DNA from: Yersinia mollaretii ATCC 43969
GTDB lineage: Bacteria; Pseudomonadota; Gammaproteobacteria; Enterobacterales; Enterobacteriaceae
DNA length: 64,000 nucleotides
NCBI RefSeq assembly: GCF_013282725.1
Contig: NZ_CP054043.1
Span: 1,426,001-1,490,000, forward strand
Reading direction: 5' to 3'
Shown here: piece by piece, positions 47,392 to 58,292 of the stretch
How the letters are laid out: each line of letters opens with the position of its first letter
How positions within the stretch are numbered: position 1 is the first letter of the stretch
Translations under genes and position numbers: made by a program
The notes under the pieces: generated by a model
Seen by the model: only the letters and a program-made list of their open reading frames with translations
The model's database searches: none
What the model was told of the DNA's origin: nothing

Positions 47392-50103
47392 TTAAATGTA
47401 CCCCATCATCTGTAATAAGCGCTGAGCCTGCTGTACCGCTTCCTGACGATGGCCGACCCCCAGCTTTTGATACAAATTGCGGATATGGGTTTTAATGGTG
47501 GTTGCCGCGACATCTAGCTCGCCAGCTATTTGGTCATTACTGTAGCCAGAGTAGATCAGCCCCAGCACCTGCCATTCACGTTGTGTCAGCGGGCTGGTAC
47601 GAATCAATTCTGGGACTTGCGGGTGAGTCAGTAACTTATCGACGAAGATTTCATCAAAATGGGCGAACTTATGCCGATGGTGTTGGTTCAGGTCTTTCAG
47701 GATCCGTTGGGCGCGGAATTGTTCCAATTCAGGTAGCGCGTTCAGTTGAATCAGTTGGCGCAGTTGTTGCGCCATGGCTTCTCCCTCAATCACAAAATGG
47801 CTGATAAAGCCGGTGCGGTTGGCGAGCGACAGTGATTCAATCAGCGCTTTCTGCGCCTCGCTTTTACGCTCGGTTTGCCAGTAAAGCATGTTGCTTAACA
47901 ATAAGTTACGATTGAGATCGCTGGTTAGGCGCAGGCGGCGAGCATTTTCATTCAGCTCCTCCAGCACCACTTCGGCTTCATTAAAACGGCCCAACATAAT
48001 CTGAATCCGGGCAATATTACGCCATTGACCCTGTAAAAAGTGGTTATCAGCCATGCCTGGTTTTTCCGCTTGCCGCAGCCAGTTTGCCGCCGCGACTTTA
48101 TCTCCGGTCATCTGCCAGTGAATCACCCGTGGCTTATCGGCATTGGTGACCCAATCGAGATGGTACTGGCTACCATGTTGTAGTGCCTCGCAGCGCTGGA
48201 TATACATATTGGCGTTATCCAGATCCCCACGAGCCAAAGAGCACTTCGCCAGCATCGCCAGACACTGCAACTGTTGCTGCGGCTGGTAGTTAACCAAGAT
48301 TTCGATACCTTTACGTGCCGCTTCTTCCGCCTCATCCAGCCGTGACCATGACCACAACACCTGAGAGCGAATCCGCAGCAGGAACTCATGCATCGGCAAT
48401 TGCTCAAGATGCTGCTCATGAATCAACTCAAAGGCTTTATCTTGGGTCTCATAGGCCGCCTGCAAAAAGCCCTGAGCAATCAGAATTTCGCTCTGTTGTA
48501 GCAGCGCCCATAAAGCGTAGTGATAAGCCTCATGGCGGCGCGCCATCTGTTCGGTTTGCTGCATCATGGGCAGCGCCCGGCTCAGCTCCCCTTTGCAATG
48601 GTGCACCTCTCCGGTGACGGAAGTGGCCACGATCCGGCTGTAAAAGTTCGCCATGGGCAAGTATTTCAGGGCATCAGTCGCCAGTTTTTCGGCTTCGTCC
48701 GGCTTCCCGGCATTGATGGCGACCTGAGCACGCAGCGCATCAAATTCCGCGCGTAAAATCTCATTGATAGGAATTTTACGTTCTTGCATCGCTGATTCAG
48801 CGCGCTCAAGCAGAGTATTGACCTCACCGTAGCGGTGCTGGCTCTGTGCCAGCCAAGCTTGCAATAACGCCAGTTCGGGATTTTGCACCAATAGCGAGTA
48901 AGGCAGGGCGACCAAGCACTGCTCCAGTAGTGCCAACTCACTGTGGTTAAATAACGTCCAAGCATGTTGCAATAAAATATCGCGCAGCATACCGACATCA
49001 CCGGCAGCCAGAGCATGGTGAATAGCTTCCGCTGGGTAGCCCAGCGCCATCCAACCCTCAGCGGCTGCGTGATGCAACTCCGGCAGCTCCAGCGCCAATT
49101 CCCACTGGCAGCGCTGGCGCAGGAAGGTGGCGAATAGTGGGTGGAAGCAGAACCATTCGCCACTGTCATCCATTCGATGAATGAATAATCCCTGACGCTC
49201 TAACTCTTCCAGCCGCTGTTGGCCGTTATCTTCACCGGTCAGACGCACAATCAGGGCATCATTCATGGAACGTAATACGGAACAGCGCAGCAGGAAGGCG
49301 CGGGCATTGCTATCCACTTGGTCCAGTACTTCATCGACCAGATAGTCTGAAAGATGGCTGGCATTCAGCCCCGCTAGACGTTTGGCCGATTTTTGCGCAG
49401 AGGAGTTGGGTTGACGTGATGACAGCGCAATCAGTTGCAGCGCCGTGGCCCAACCTTCGACTTCATCACACAGGCGGCTGCTATCGCCCTGTTCCAGTGG
49501 CGCGGGCAGGCGGCAATCGAAGAATTGCTGCGCCTCCTGATGATTAAACGCCAACTGCTGCATTCCCAACTCTAGCAGTTGATCGCGCACCCGCAGGTTA
49601 GCAATCCCCAGCGGTGGTAAGGTGCGGGAGAGAATAATCAGCGTCAGATTTTCGGGTTGATGGCGCAAGAAGAAGCGCATGGCCTCATGAATGGCATCAT
49701 TGGTAATCAGATGATAATCATCGATAACCAGATAGAGCGGGCCGTCCCAATCGGACAACTCGATGAATAATTGAGCAAACAGCGCGGAGAGGCTAGCATA
49801 TTGATGCTTCTGGCTGAGGGCTTCACTTTTACTGCAATGGCCGCCAGTCGCCAGTTGTACCGCCGCGATCAGATAGGTGGCGAAGCGTTCTGGCTGATTG
49901 TCACTTTCATCCAGTGAGTACCAGCCGAGGCTGGATTGGTCGGCCGCCCATTGAGCGATTAACGTAGTTTTACCGTACCCCGCCGGGCAATTTATTAATG
50001 TCAGACGATAATTCGCCACACCTGATAACTTAACCAACAGGCGGTCACGTATCACGGTATTTTGTAGCCGTACCGGGCGGCTCAGTTTTGATGGGATCAG
50101 CAT
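47392..50103 (-). CDS. malT: Maltose regulon activator MalT
   Basis: 903 residues (E. coli 901). A STAND/LAL-type activator: Walker [16 protein letters not shown] at about residue 35, a TPR-like sensor region (about 440-800), and a C-terminal LuxR helix-turn-helix [49 protein letters not shown] segment. It binds maltotriose and ATP and activates malPQ and other mal genes. Divergent from malP. Confidence 0.96.
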   Translation of the reverse strand: MLIPSKLSRPVRLQNTVIRDRLLVKLSGVANYRLTLINCPAGYGKTTLIAQWAADQSSLGWYSLDESDNQPERFATYLIAAVQLATGGHCSKSEALSQKHQYASLSALFAQLFIELSDWDGPLYLVIDDYHLITNDAIHEAMRFFLRHQPENLTLIILSRTLPPLGIANLRVRDQLLELGMQQLAFNHQEAQQFFDCRLPAPLEQGDSSRLCDEVEGWATALQLIALSSRQPNSSAQKSAKRLAGLNASHLSDYLVDEVLDQVDSNARAFLLRCSVLRSMNDALIVRLTGEDNGQQRLEELERQGLFIHRMDDSGEWFCFHPLFATFLRQRCQWELALELPELHHAAAEGWMALGYPAEAIHHALAAGDVGMLRDILLQHAWTLFNHSELALLEQCLVALPYSLLVQNPELALLQAWLAQSQHRYGEVNTLLERAESAMQERKIPINEILRAEFDALRAQVAINAGKPDEAEKLATDALKYLPMANFYSRIVATSVTGEVHHCKGELSRALPMMQQTEQMARRHEAYHYALWALLQQSEILIAQGFLQAAYETQDKAFELIHEQHLEQLPMHEFLLRIRSQVLWSWSRLDEAEEAARKGIEILVNYQPQQQLQCLAMLAKCSLARGDLDNANMYIQRCEALQHGSQYHLDWVTNADKPRVIHWQMTGDKVAAANWLRQAEKPGMADNHFLQGQWRNIARIQIMLGRFNEAEVVLEELNENARRLRLTSDLNRNLLLSNMLYWQTERKSEAQKALIESLSLANRTGFISHFVIEGEAMAQQLRQLIQLNALPELEQFRAQRILKDLNQHHRHKFAHFDEIFVDKLLTHPQVPELIRTSPLTQREWQVLGLIYSGYSNDQIAGELDVAATTIKTHIRNLYQKLGVGHRQEAVQQAQRLLQMMGYI

Positions 50104-50322
50104 GCTGTGTCCGGTTTGAAAGAGATCCGGTGAGAAGACGTCCTGGCGATTGATATATCCATTTGTAATGAGTTGTTACAGGCATTCATAAGAGTAATTA
50201 TTTTTAGCCTCGTAATTAATCAGCACTGCTAAGGTCTGATAACAGCCATCTTATTGCAATAGAGTTAATGTTTCCTATGGCTGTAAGTTGCACCGGATCA
50301 CAATTTTAGCTACGCCCTGCGA

Positions 50323-50388
50323 CTCATCCCCAGCTAATCCTCCGGCAGGATGATGCCCTTGCCGGTTCTCCTTGGCAGGATGAGGGTA
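50323..50388 (+). promoter_or_regulatory. MalT boxes of malPQ promoter
   Basis: CTCATCCCC (50323-50331, inverted GGGGATGAG), GCAGGATGATG (about 50346-50355) and GCAGGATGAGG (about 50376-50386) fit the MalT core GGATGA. They lie 35-100 bp upstream of the malP ATG. Spacing of direct and inverted boxes resembles MalT-dependent promoters. A partial CRP-like GGATCACAA is at 50295. Confidence 0.7.
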
Positions 50389-50421
50389 AAATTACCCAAC
50401 CCACAGGATAGAGACCTCCCT

Positions 50422-52827
50422 ATGTCACAGCCTATGCTTAAAAAGGACGATTTCCTGGCGGCACTGACCCGCCAGTGGCAGCGCTTTGGCTTAACCTCCG
50501 CTCAGCAAATGACCCAACACCAATGGTGGGAAGCGGTCAGTGCGGCGTTAGCCGAACAGTTATCTGCCCAGCCTGCACCCGTGAAAGCCAAAAAAGTTCA
50601 GCGCCATGTTAACTACATTTCGATGGAGTTTTTAATTGGCCGTTTGACGGCCAATAACCTGATCAATCTGGGTTGGTATGAGCAGGTGGAAGCCGTGCTG
50701 GCTGAACAGCAGATTAACTTGAGTGACTTGCTAGAGCAGGAGACCGATCCGGCACTGGGCAATGGTGGGCTGGGGCGTCTGGCGGCCTGTTTCCTTGATT
50801 CGATGGCGACGGTTGAGCAGCCGGCTACCGGTTATGGTTTGAATTATCAATACGGCCTGTTCCGTCAATCATTCAGTGAATGTAAGCAGCAGGAAGCACC
50901 TGATAATTGGCAACGCGAGAGCTATCCATGGTTCCGCCATAATGCGGCATTGGCGGTCGATGTCGGTTTTGGCGGCAAGTTGGAAAAACAAGCGGATGGC
51001 CGTCAGTTATGGCGTCCGGCATTGACTCTGCGCGGCGAAGCATGGGATTTACCGGTACTGGGCTATCGCAATGGTGTGACCCAACCCCTGCGTTTATGGC
51101 AGGCGACACATCAGCATCCATTTGATTTAACAAACTTTAATGACGGGAAATTCCTGCTGGCAGAGCAAAATGGCGTTGAAGCCGAGAAACTGACCAAGGT
51201 GCTCTATCCCAATGATAACCACTTGGCCGGTAAGCGCTTGCGACTGATGCAGCAATACTTCCAGTGCGCCTGTTCGGTCGCCGATATCCTGCGTAAGCAC
51301 CATCTGGCGGGCCGTAAACTGGCTGAGTTGCCAGACTATGAAGTCATTCAGCTCAATGATACTCACCCGACAATCGCCATTCCTGAGATGCTGCGCGTCC
51401 TGCTCGATGAGCATCAGCTTAGCTGGGATGCGGCTTGGGCGATCACCAGTAAAACCTTTGCGTACACCAACCACACCTTGATGCCAGAAGCCCTTGAGTG
51501 CTGGGATGAAAAATTGGTTCGCAGCTTGTTACCGCGACATTTTGTCATCATCAAACAGATCAATGCGCAGTTTAAAAAGTTGGTCGATAAGCAGTGGCCG
51601 GGCAATGACGACGTTTGGGCCAAACTGGCGGTGCATCATAATAAACAGGTGCGCATGGCCAATCTGTGTGTGGTCAGTGGCTTCGCCGTCAACGGCGTAG
51701 CACAGTTGCACTCAGACCTGGTGATCAAAGATCTGTTCCCTGAATACTATGAGTTATGGCCAACTAAATTCCATAATGTGACTAATGGCATTACACCGCG
51801 CCGCTGGTTGAAACAGTGTAATCCGGCACTTTCTGGTCTGATTGATGAGACGCTCAAGGTTGAGTGGGCGAATAATCTGGATGCATTAGCTGGGCTTGAG
51901 TCTTATGCCGACGATAAAGCGTTTTGTGAGCGCTATCAGCAGATTAAATATGACAACAAAGTTAAGCTCGCTGAATATGTGAAGCGCGTGATGGGGCTGA
52001 CCATCAACCCGGACGCCATCTTTGATGTGCAGATCAAGCGGTTGCATGAATATAAGCGCCAGCATTTGAATCTGTTGCATATCCTTTCGCTCTACCGTCA
52101 GATCCGCGATAACCCGAATCTGGATATCGTGCCGCGTGTGTTCCTGTTTGGGGCCAAAGCTGCTCCGGGTTATTATTTAGCCAAAAATATTATTTATGCG
52201 ATCAATCAAGCGGCTGAAATGATCAATAATGATCCTATCGTCAAAGATCGCCTAAAAGTGGTGTTCATCCCCGATTATCGTGTTTCGGTGGCGGAATTGA
52301 TGATCCCTGCGGCGGATGTCTCTGAGCAGATTTCAACCGCGGGTAAGGAAGCCTCTGGCACGGGTAACATGAAGTTGGCGCTGAATGGGGCATTGACGGT
52401 CGGCACGCTCGATGGGGCGAATGTCGAGATTGCCGAACAGGTGGGCGACGAAAATATCTTTATTTTCGGCAACACTGTGGAGCAGGTCAAAGCCATTTTG
52501 GCGAAAGGCTATAAGCCACAGAAATACCTGAAAGCTGACGCACACCTGAAAGCCATTCTGGATGAGCTGGCCAGTGGGGCGTTCAGTCATGGTGATAAAC
52601 ACGCATTTGACATGATGTTGCATAGCCTGCTGGAAGGGGGTGACCCTTATCTGGTACTGGCTGATTTCGCCTCATATTGTCAGGCACAGCAGCAAATTGA
52701 TGCCCTGTACCGCGATAAGGATGAATGGACCCGCCGTACCATTCTTAACACTGCCCGGGTAGGGATGTTCAGTTCTGACCGTTCAATTCGTGATTACCAA
52801 TCGCGGATCTGGCAAGCCAAACGTTAA
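50422..52827 (+). CDS. malP: Maltodextrin phosphorylase
   Basis: 801 residues from ATG 50422 ([24 protein letters not shown], as in E. coli MalP), after GAGACCTCCCT; an in-frame ATG at 50350 falls in the promoter. GT35 enzyme that splits maltodextrins to glucose-1-phosphate. Key stretches: [43 protein letters not shown] and the PLP site [20 protein letters not shown]. It is a paralogue of glgP in this window; the N-terminal regulatory part is shorter than in GlgP. malQ follows after 12 bp. Confidence 0.96.
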   Translation: MSQPMLKKDDFLAALTRQWQRFGLTSAQQMTQHQWWEAVSAALAEQLSAQPAPVKAKKVQRHVNYISMEFLIGRLTANNLINLGWYEQVEAVLAEQQINLSDLLEQETDPALGNGGLGRLAACFLDSMATVEQPATGYGLNYQYGLFRQSFSECKQQEAPDNWQRESYPWFRHNAALAVDVGFGGKLEKQADGRQLWRPALTLRGEAWDLPVLGYRNGVTQPLRLWQATHQHPFDLTNFNDGKFLLAEQNGVEAEKLTKVLYPNDNHLAGKRLRLMQQYFQCACSVADILRKHHLAGRKLAELPDYEVIQLNDTHPTIAIPEMLRVLLDEHQLSWDAAWAITSKTFAYTNHTLMPEALECWDEKLVRSLLPRHFVIIKQINAQFKKLVDKQWPGNDDVWAKLAVHHNKQVRMANLCVVSGFAVNGVAQLHSDLVIKDLFPEYYELWPTKFHNVTNGITPRRWLKQCNPALSGLIDETLKVEWANNLDALAGLESYADDKAFCERYQQIKYDNKVKLAEYVKRVMGLTINPDAIFDVQIKRLHEYKRQHLNLLHILSLYRQIRDNPNLDIVPRVFLFGAKAAPGYYLAKNIIYAINQAAEMINNDPIVKDRLKVVFIPDYRVSVAELMIPAADVSEQISTAGKEASGTGNMKLALNGALTVGTLDGANVEIAEQVGDENIFIFGNTVEQVKAILAKGYKPQKYLKADAHLKAILDELASGAFSHGDKHAFDMMLHSLLEGGDPYLVLADFASYCQAQQQIDALYRDKDEWTRRTILNTARVGMFSSDRSIRDYQSRIWQAKR

Positions 52828-52839
52828 GGAGAAGACTGC

Positions 52840-54936
52840 ATGGATCGTAAATCGCTCGATCAAGCAGCGACACTGGCAGGGATCGCCGCCAACTATATTA
52901 ATGCTCATGGTAAGCCGCAGGCTATTTCGCCGGAAACCAAGCAGCAGTTGTTGGCGGCCATGGGGCGCATGAATGCGTCCCATGTTACTCAGACAGAAAA
53001 AGCACCATTACCGGTGGTAAAAGTCTTTATTTTTGGTAGTCCGATGCAGCTACCCATGGCGGGTTCAGGTGATTATCACTGGCAGTTACAGACGGAAAAA
53101 GGTGAGTTACATCAAGGCCGTATCAGTGCGAAGAAAACACTGACACTGCCCGCCGCCCTCCCGCAGGGTTATCACCGTTTGATTCTGGAGCAAGACCTAC
53201 AACAGTGGCAGTGCTCGGTTATCGTCGCGCCGAAGCGCTGCTATGAACCGGATGCGCTGCTGGCAGGGAAAAAGCTGTGGGGTGCGTGCGTGCAGCTCTA
53301 TACCCTGCGCTCTGAAAACAATTGGGGGATCGGCGATTTTGGCGATTTAGCCCAGATGTTGGGGCAGGTCGGGGAGCGAGGGGGCGCTTTTATTGGCTTA
53401 AATCCGATTCATGCGCTCTATCCAGCGAACCCACAAAGTGCCAGCCCTTATAGTCCCTCATCCAGACGCTGGCTGAATGTGATTTATATCGACGTCAACA
53501 GTGTGGATGAATTTAAGCACAGCGAAGCGGCACAACTCTGGTGGCATCAGCCCGAGACTCAACGCATCTTGGCGGATATTCGCGCCAGCGAATGGGTTGA
53601 TTATCCGCAGGCGATGCAGCTTAAGCTGACAGCTTTGCGGTTGGCGTTCCCACTGTTTACGGCGCGAAAAGCAAAAGATACGCGGGTGCAGGCATTCCAT
53701 CAGTTTGTTGAGCAAGGCGGCAGTAGCCTGCATCAACAAGCCGCCTTTGATGCCTTACATGCCCATTTGAGTGAAAATGATCCCATGATGTGGGGCTGGC
53801 CGGTATGGCCTGCCGAATATCGAGATGGGCATAGCAGTGCGGTGGCTGATTTTTGCCGCAAGCACGCGGATGACGTGAATTTCTATTTGTGGCTACAGTG
53901 GCTTGCCGCCAGCCAGTTTGATGACTGTTTCCGTGACAGTCAGGCGCGCAAAATGCCACTGGGCCTGTACCGTGATTTAGCGGTGGGTGTGGCAGAAGGC
54001 GGCGCTGAGACTTGGTGTGATCGTGAGTTATATTGCCTGAAAGCCTCAGTGGGCGCGCCGCCGGATATTTTGGGGCCACTCGGTCAGAACTGGGGGTTGC
54101 CGCCAATGGACCCGCACGTCATGGGCGCTCGCGCCTATCAGCCCTTTATTGATTTGTTGCGCGCCAATATGACCAGTTGCGGCGCACTGCGCATTGACCA
54201 TGTGATGGCACTCTTGCGTTTGTGGTGGATTCCCTACGGTCAGACGGCGGATCAGGGGGCTTACGTCAAATATCCGGTCGATGACCTGCTGGCGATTTTG
54301 GCGCTGGAGAGTCAGCGTCATCACTGCATGGTGATTGGCGAGGATCTCGGCACCGTGCCCGTTGAGATTGTGGGCAAGTTGCGCGACAGCGGCGTGTACT
54401 CCTATAAGGTGCTCTATTTTGAGCATGACAGCGAGAATACCTTCCGTGCACCACAGTCCTATCCGGTTCAGGCGATGGCGACCGTGACCACTCATGATCT
54501 GCCGACGTTGCGAGGTTATTGGCAAGCGGATGATCTGACGCTGGGCAATAAACTAGGGTTATATCCTGACCAACAGATATTGAAGCAGCTCTATCTCGAT
54601 AGGGAACGCGCCAAGCAGGGGCTGCTGGAAGGGCTACATCATTATGATTGTGTGCCAAAGAAGGTGGGTCACAAAGCATCGTTACTGGCGATGAGTCCGG
54701 TACTCAATCGCGGTTTGCAGCGGTATGTGGCTGATAGCGCCAGTGCGTTATTGGGTTTGCAGCCAGAAGATTGGCTGGATATGGCGGCTCCGGTCAATAT
54801 CCCCGGCACGAGTGATGAATATCCCAACTGGCGGCGTAAGTTGACGACCACGCTGGAGGAGATGTTTGCTGACACTCAGGTGAATCGTTTATTGAAGGAT
54901 CTGGATAAGCGCCGCAAAAATGTCTCGGCGGGGTGA
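52840..54936 (+). CDS. malQ: 4-alpha-glucanotransferase (amylomaltase)
   Basis: 698 residues (E. coli 694), GH77. It transfers dextrinyl units between maltodextrins, so that MalP gets long enough substrates. Family features: KLWGACVQLYTLRSENNWGIGDFGDL, GAFIGLNPIHALYP, CGALRIDHVMALLRLWWIP (nucleophile Asp), GEDLGTVP (acid Glu) and TVTTHDLPTLRGYW. ATG follows AAGGAGAAGACTGC. Operon with malP. Confidence 0.96.
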   Translation: MDRKSLDQAATLAGIAANYINAHGKPQAISPETKQQLLAAMGRMNASHVTQTEKAPLPVVKVFIFGSPMQLPMAGSGDYHWQLQTEKGELHQGRISAKKTLTLPAALPQGYHRLILEQDLQQWQCSVIVAPKRCYEPDALLAGKKLWGACVQLYTLRSENNWGIGDFGDLAQMLGQVGERGGAFIGLNPIHALYPANPQSASPYSPSSRRWLNVIYIDVNSVDEFKHSEAAQLWWHQPETQRILADIRASEWVDYPQAMQLKLTALRLAFPLFTARKAKDTRVQAFHQFVEQGGSSLHQQAAFDALHAHLSENDPMMWGWPVWPAEYRDGHSSAVADFCRKHADDVNFYLWLQWLAASQFDDCFRDSQARKMPLGLYRDLAVGVAEGGAETWCDRELYCLKASVGAPPDILGPLGQNWGLPPMDPHVMGARAYQPFIDLLRANMTSCGALRIDHVMALLRLWWIPYGQTADQGAYVKYPVDDLLAILALESQRHHCMVIGEDLGTVPVEIVGKLRDSGVYSYKVLYFEHDSENTFRAPQSYPVQAMATVTTHDLPTLRGYWQADDLTLGNKLGLYPDQQILKQLYLDRERAKQGLLEGLHHYDCVPKKVGHKASLLAMSPVLNRGLQRYVADSASALLGLQPEDWLDMAAPVNIPGTSDEYPNWRRKLTTTLEEMFADTQVNRLLKDLDKRRKNVSAG

Positions 54937-54976
54937 GAGTGCTGCTGTTTGGGGGAGCAATGCCCGAGGTTATTGA

Positions 54977-55117
54977 TAAAGTACTCGTGGCGGAGAGAAC
55001 AGGCGGATCATAAAGACGCCGTAAATCCATCCGTGGAGGCTCGAGCCGCGCCATCCTTGGCGCGGACGCTTTACTCTTCCGCCTGTCCTCACCGTTTCAG
55101 ATCGAGTTGCTGGGGTT
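54977..55117. repeat. 141-bp palindromic repeat, copy 1
   Basis: From TAAAGTACTCGTGGCGGAG to GAGTTGCTGGGGTTT. The same element, about 90% identical by eye, is at 61667-61807. GAGAACAGGCGG near the left end pairs with CCGCCTGTCCTC near the right end, and a central GCCGCGCCATCCTTGGCGCGGAC adds a hairpin. It fills part of the 372-bp malQ-nfuA gap, where nothing else is seen. Confidence 0.8.
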
Positions 55118-55308
55118 TCTTATCTGTATGAGGGGAAGAAATCCCCCCTAAATTTAATGACAAACTCAAGCATACAGTCCGTGAGCCAAGGGTTGACCGC
55201 GCCTACGGGCACTCCGACGGATTACGCACTTGTATTTGAAACTAAGAGCGGCCCCAACGGCACGTTTCCCCTTGATTTGACATCTTATTTTGTCAGGACG
55301 AGGCGGAA

Positions 55309-55884
55309 TTAGTAGTAAGAGTGCTCACCGCGCTGATGTTCGGTCAAGTCTCTCACGCCCTTCAATTCTGGGAATTTCTGCAACAATTCTTTCTCGATGC
55401 CCTCTTTCAGGGTGACATCGACCATGGAGCATCCGTTGCAGCCGCCGCCGAATTGCAGAATAGCCAATGCATCTGGCGTGATCTCCATCAAGGTGACACG
55501 ACCCCCGTGACCGGCTAGTTGCGGGTTAATCTGTGATTGCAGCACATACTCAACCCGTTCCATCAGCGGTGCAGTGTCGTCCACTTTGCGCATTTTGGCA
55601 TTCGGGGCTTTCAGTGTGAGCTGCGAACCGAGCTGGTCGGTGACGAAGTCGATTTCTGCGTCTTCCAGATAGGGCTTGCTCAGTTCATCAACATAAGCTG
55701 ATATCTGCTCGAATTTCAGTTCAGTATCTGTTGCTTCAACCGCATCCGGTGGGCAGTAGGAGACACCGCACTCAGCGGTTGGCGTACCGGGGTTGATAAC
55801 AAATACGCGGATTTGGGTGCCTTCTTCTTGATTTGCCAACAGTTTGGCAAAATGAGATTGTGCTGCGTCTGTTATTGTGATCAT
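55309..55884 (-). CDS. nfuA: Fe-S biogenesis protein NfuA
   Basis: 191 residues, identical in length to E. coli NfuA. An N-terminal degenerate A-type scaffold domain (about 1-95) is fused to a C-terminal Nfu domain with the cluster-binding CxxC in [13 protein letters not shown]. It carries 4Fe-4S clusters to target apoproteins under iron or oxidative stress. It is encoded next to gntX, as in E. coli. Confidence 0.96.
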   Translation of the reverse strand: MITITDAAQSHFAKLLANQEEGTQIRVFVINPGTPTAECGVSYCPPDAVEATDTELKFEQISAYVDELSKPYLEDAEIDFVTDQLGSQLTLKAPNAKMRKVDDTAPLMERVEYVLQSQINPQLAGHGGRVTLMEITPDALAILQFGGGCNGCSMVDVTLKEGIEKELLQKFPELKGVRDLTEHQRGEHSYY

Positions 55885-55943
55885 GGCATCTGCTCAATAG
55901 TTGACTACTCTTGTCGGCTATAATACGCCCATTGTTAGGGTGA

Positions 55944-56627
55944 CTACAAGGTTCGGCAAATACACCAAACCTGCAATGAGGCTATTCCCTCAGTCCATAG
56001 TAGCTTGGCTATCTCATTCAGCGTACTGCCTGTCGTCACAACATCATCCAGCAGAGCAATATGTTGGCCCCGAATCGTCTCCTTGCAGCGAAATATTCCC
56101 TGCATATTTTCACGCCGCGCCGTGGCATTGAGTTTTTGCTGGGGTGGTGTCGCACGAATGCGTTGTAAGGTCATATTGCTGTAGTGGCAGTTAAGCCAGC
56201 GAGCCAATGGCTGAGCTAACAGATCCGTTTGGTTATAGCCGCGCCGCCAGTGACGCCAGCGGTGTAGCGGCACGCTGATAATTCTGTCTGGCTTGATAAC
56301 CTTGCCGTGGCGGAAGGCATCGAGCCAGCGCAGTAACAGTAAGCGCGCTAAGGCGGGTGCCAGTGGTGTGGTGCCATTAAATTTGAGTTTTTTGATCAGC
56401 CCACTTAGCGGGGGCGCATAATCACTGACAAAAGTGAGGCTCTCCCAGTTGGGTGGTTCGCTCAGGCAGCGGCCACAGGGCAGATCCGGGCAGGTGCAGG
56501 GTAAACCGCAGCGCGGGCAGCAGGGTGGTAACTTGAGCAGATGGCGACGGCAGTAGCAGCAGATGCCGTGCCATGAGTGGTATAACCGTTGTTGGCATAG
56601 CCAGCATTGGCAGATGATTGTTAGCAT
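55944..56627 (-). CDS. gntX: GntX/ComF-family protein (phosphoribosyltransferase-like)
   Basis: 227 residues. The N-terminal zinc-ribbon is Cys-rich (CWLCQQR, CCYCRRH, CCPRCGLPCTCPDLPCGRC); the C-terminal PRTase fold has the PRPP-binding loop HIALLDDVVTTGSTLNE. It belongs to the ComF family implicated in DNA uptake and use. In E. coli it was named for an assumed gluconate role and also called yhgH. Divergent from bioH. Confidence 0.92.
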   Translation of the reverse strand: MLTIICQCWLCQQRLYHSWHGICCYCRRHLLKLPPCCPRCGLPCTCPDLPCGRCLSEPPNWESLTFVSDYAPPLSGLIKKLKFNGTTPLAPALARLLLLRWLDAFRHGKVIKPDRIISVPLHRWRHWRRGYNQTDLLAQPLARWLNCHYSNMTLQRIRATPPQQKLNATARRENMQGIFRCKETIRGQHIALLDDVVTTGSTLNEIAKLLWTEGIASLQVWCICRTL

Positions 56628-56760
56628 CTAATTCGTCCTTAATTATCCCCTTCATCCTTGAAGCCGCAGGGGGCGTTGCTCTATTTTCGTAAGCCATTTT
56701 TTGTAAGCTATTAAATCAGGCAAGATGCCTGACAGGGTTAAGGCGACAGGATATTAACGT

Positions 56761-57537
56761 ATGAAACAACTTTATTGGAACATCTGTGGTGAAGGCGATC
56801 GCGATCTTGTGCTGTTGCACGGATGGGGGCTGAATGCGGAGGTGTGGCATTGCATTATTGAGCGGCTCTCCCCGCATTTTCGGCTGCACTTAGTGGACCT
56901 CCCCGGTTATGGGCGCAGTAAAGATTTTGGGGCGATGCCCTTGTCTGAGATGGCCGCTATTGTGTTGCAGCAAGCGCCGCAACAGGCTTTGTGGTTGGGG
57001 TGGTCGATGGGCGGGCTGGTTGCCAGTCAGATAGCTTTGAGGCATCCAGAGCGCGTCGAGGGGCTGATCACCGTCTCTTCCTCACCCTGTTTTACCGCGC
57101 ATGATGAGTGGCCGGGTATCCGGCCGGAAGTGTTGGCGGGGTTCGAGCAGCAACTCAGTGAGGATTTCCAGCGCACGGTTGAGCGCTTTTTGGCATTGCA
57201 AACATTGGGTACTGAAAGCGCACGGCAGGATGCCCGCTTATTGAAAGCGGTGGTGTTGCAACATCAGATGCCGGAGGTGGAGGTGCTGACGGGGGGGCTG
57301 GAAATTTTGCGTACTACGGATTTGCGCGAAGCACTGGCCGCTTGTTCTCTGCCGTTTTTGCGTATTTATGGCTATCTGGATGGGTTGGTGCCGCGCAAAG
57401 TAGCCTCTTTGTTGGACCACGAATGGCCGCGCACGCAGTCTGTGGTGATGAAAGGGGCGGCACATGCGCCGTTTGTTTCTCATCCTGATGATTTTTCAAA
57501 TTTAATTTTGGATTTTGCGCAACAGAACAAGCGCTAA
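56761..57537 (+). CDS. bioH: Pimeloyl-ACP methyl ester carboxylesterase
   Basis: 258 residues, alpha/beta hydrolase. Nucleophile Ser82 sits in [11 protein letters not shown]; the oxyanion region is [12 protein letters not shown], the acid is in YGYLDGLVP and the His in [11 protein letters not shown]. It demethylates pimeloyl-ACP methyl ester to close the fatty-acid phase of biotin synthesis. Divergent from gntX, the E. coli arrangement. Confidence 0.96.
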   Translation: MKQLYWNICGEGDRDLVLLHGWGLNAEVWHCIIERLSPHFRLHLVDLPGYGRSKDFGAMPLSEMAAIVLQQAPQQALWLGWSMGGLVASQIALRHPERVEGLITVSSSPCFTAHDEWPGIRPEVLAGFEQQLSEDFQRTVERFLALQTLGTESARQDARLLKAVVLQHQMPEVEVLTGGLEILRTTDLREALAACSLPFLRIYGYLDGLVPRKVASLLDHEWPRTQSVVMKGAAHAPFVSHPDDFSNLILDFAQQNKR

Positions 57538-57692
57538 AGTGGCGGGCATCACCACGGGTTTCACGGCCCCAATCCCTGCTGAGAGCACAGGTGAATGGAA
57601 TTTAATCAGTCATTAAATGGCTAAATATCAAATTTGCTTAATAATTAAGACTGCTTTACTGGTGTTACCCATTCATTTGCGAGGTATTTGGT

Positions 57693-57956
57693 ATGAATTT
57701 ATTGAAAAATTTGGCCGTAGCTCTGGTGGTGTCGGTGATCTCTTTTGGCGCGATGGCGGCGAAAGAGATCACCAAAGATGAAGCGAAGCAATACGAAAAA
57801 ATCGGCACGATCTCGACTTCGGGTGAAGCGACATCGCCAATGGATGTGAAAGAAGAGTTATCAAAATTAGCGGATGAGAAGGGCGGTAAGTATTATGTGA
57901 TTATCGCTGAGCGTGAGAAGAAGAAGTTTGATGCTAATGCCGATGTCTATAAATAG
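57693..57956 (+). CDS. YhcN/BhsA-like periplasmic protein (DUF1471)
   Basis: 87 residues. Signal peptide MNLLKNLAVALVVSVISFGAMA, then a small alpha/beta domain with IGTISTSGEATSPMDVKEELSKLADEKGGKYYVI, the hallmark of the DUF1471 family (BhsA, McbA, YhcN, YdgH). Members respond to stress and affect surface properties; the role of this one is unknown. ATG 57693 follows GAGGTATTTGGT. It is monocistronic and convergent with feoC. Confidence 0.85.
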   Translation: MNLLKNLAVALVVSVISFGAMAAKEITKDEAKQYEKIGTISTSGEATSPMDVKEELSKLADEKGGKYYVIIAEREKKKFDANADVYK

Positions 57957-57966
57957 CCAATATAAG

Positions 57967-57984
57967 GGATGCCCGCTTGGGCAT
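57967..57984. terminator. Stem-loop between DUF1471 gene and feoC
   Basis: GGATGCCC pairs with GGGCATCT across a GCTT loop, between two convergent stops. It is followed by CTTCGCC, so the T-run is weak. Confidence 0.5.
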
Positions 57985-57998
57985 CTCTTCGCCGGATG

Positions 57999-58247
57999 TT
58001 ACTGATGGTTTTTTAACTGATAACTCACAGGATGACATTGGTTTTGCCCCTCAGGGCAACTTTTGCAACTGCCTGTCAGGCAGCCACTATTATCTTGCTC
58101 AATACGTTCAATCTTACCCATCGCCGTCAATCTCTCCAACATGGCCTCAACCAGCGGTAAAGGCAGCGCCAATTGTTGGCTGAGCTGATTCGCATCAATG
58201 CTACCACTGAGGGCGATTGCATCGCGTAGTTGCAGTAAGCTGGCCAT
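57999..58247 (-). CDS. feoC: FeoC, Fe-S dependent partner of FeoB
   Basis: 82 residues. A winged helix (ASLLQLRDAIALSGSIDANQLSQQL) is followed by a Cys-rich loop CLTGSCKSCPEGQNQC, which binds an oxygen-sensitive Fe-S cluster in related FeoC proteins. It is thought to protect FeoB from proteolysis. ATG 58247 follows AAGGAGGTGCT. Last gene of feoABC. Confidence 0.93.
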   Translation of the reverse strand: MASLLQLRDAIALSGSIDANQLSQQLALPLPLVEAMLERLTAMGKIERIEQDNSGCLTGSCKSCPEGQNQCHPVSYQLKNHQ

Positions 58248-58292
58248 AGCACCTCCTTTTTAAGCAATACATCCGTTGAGGGTGATCATCAG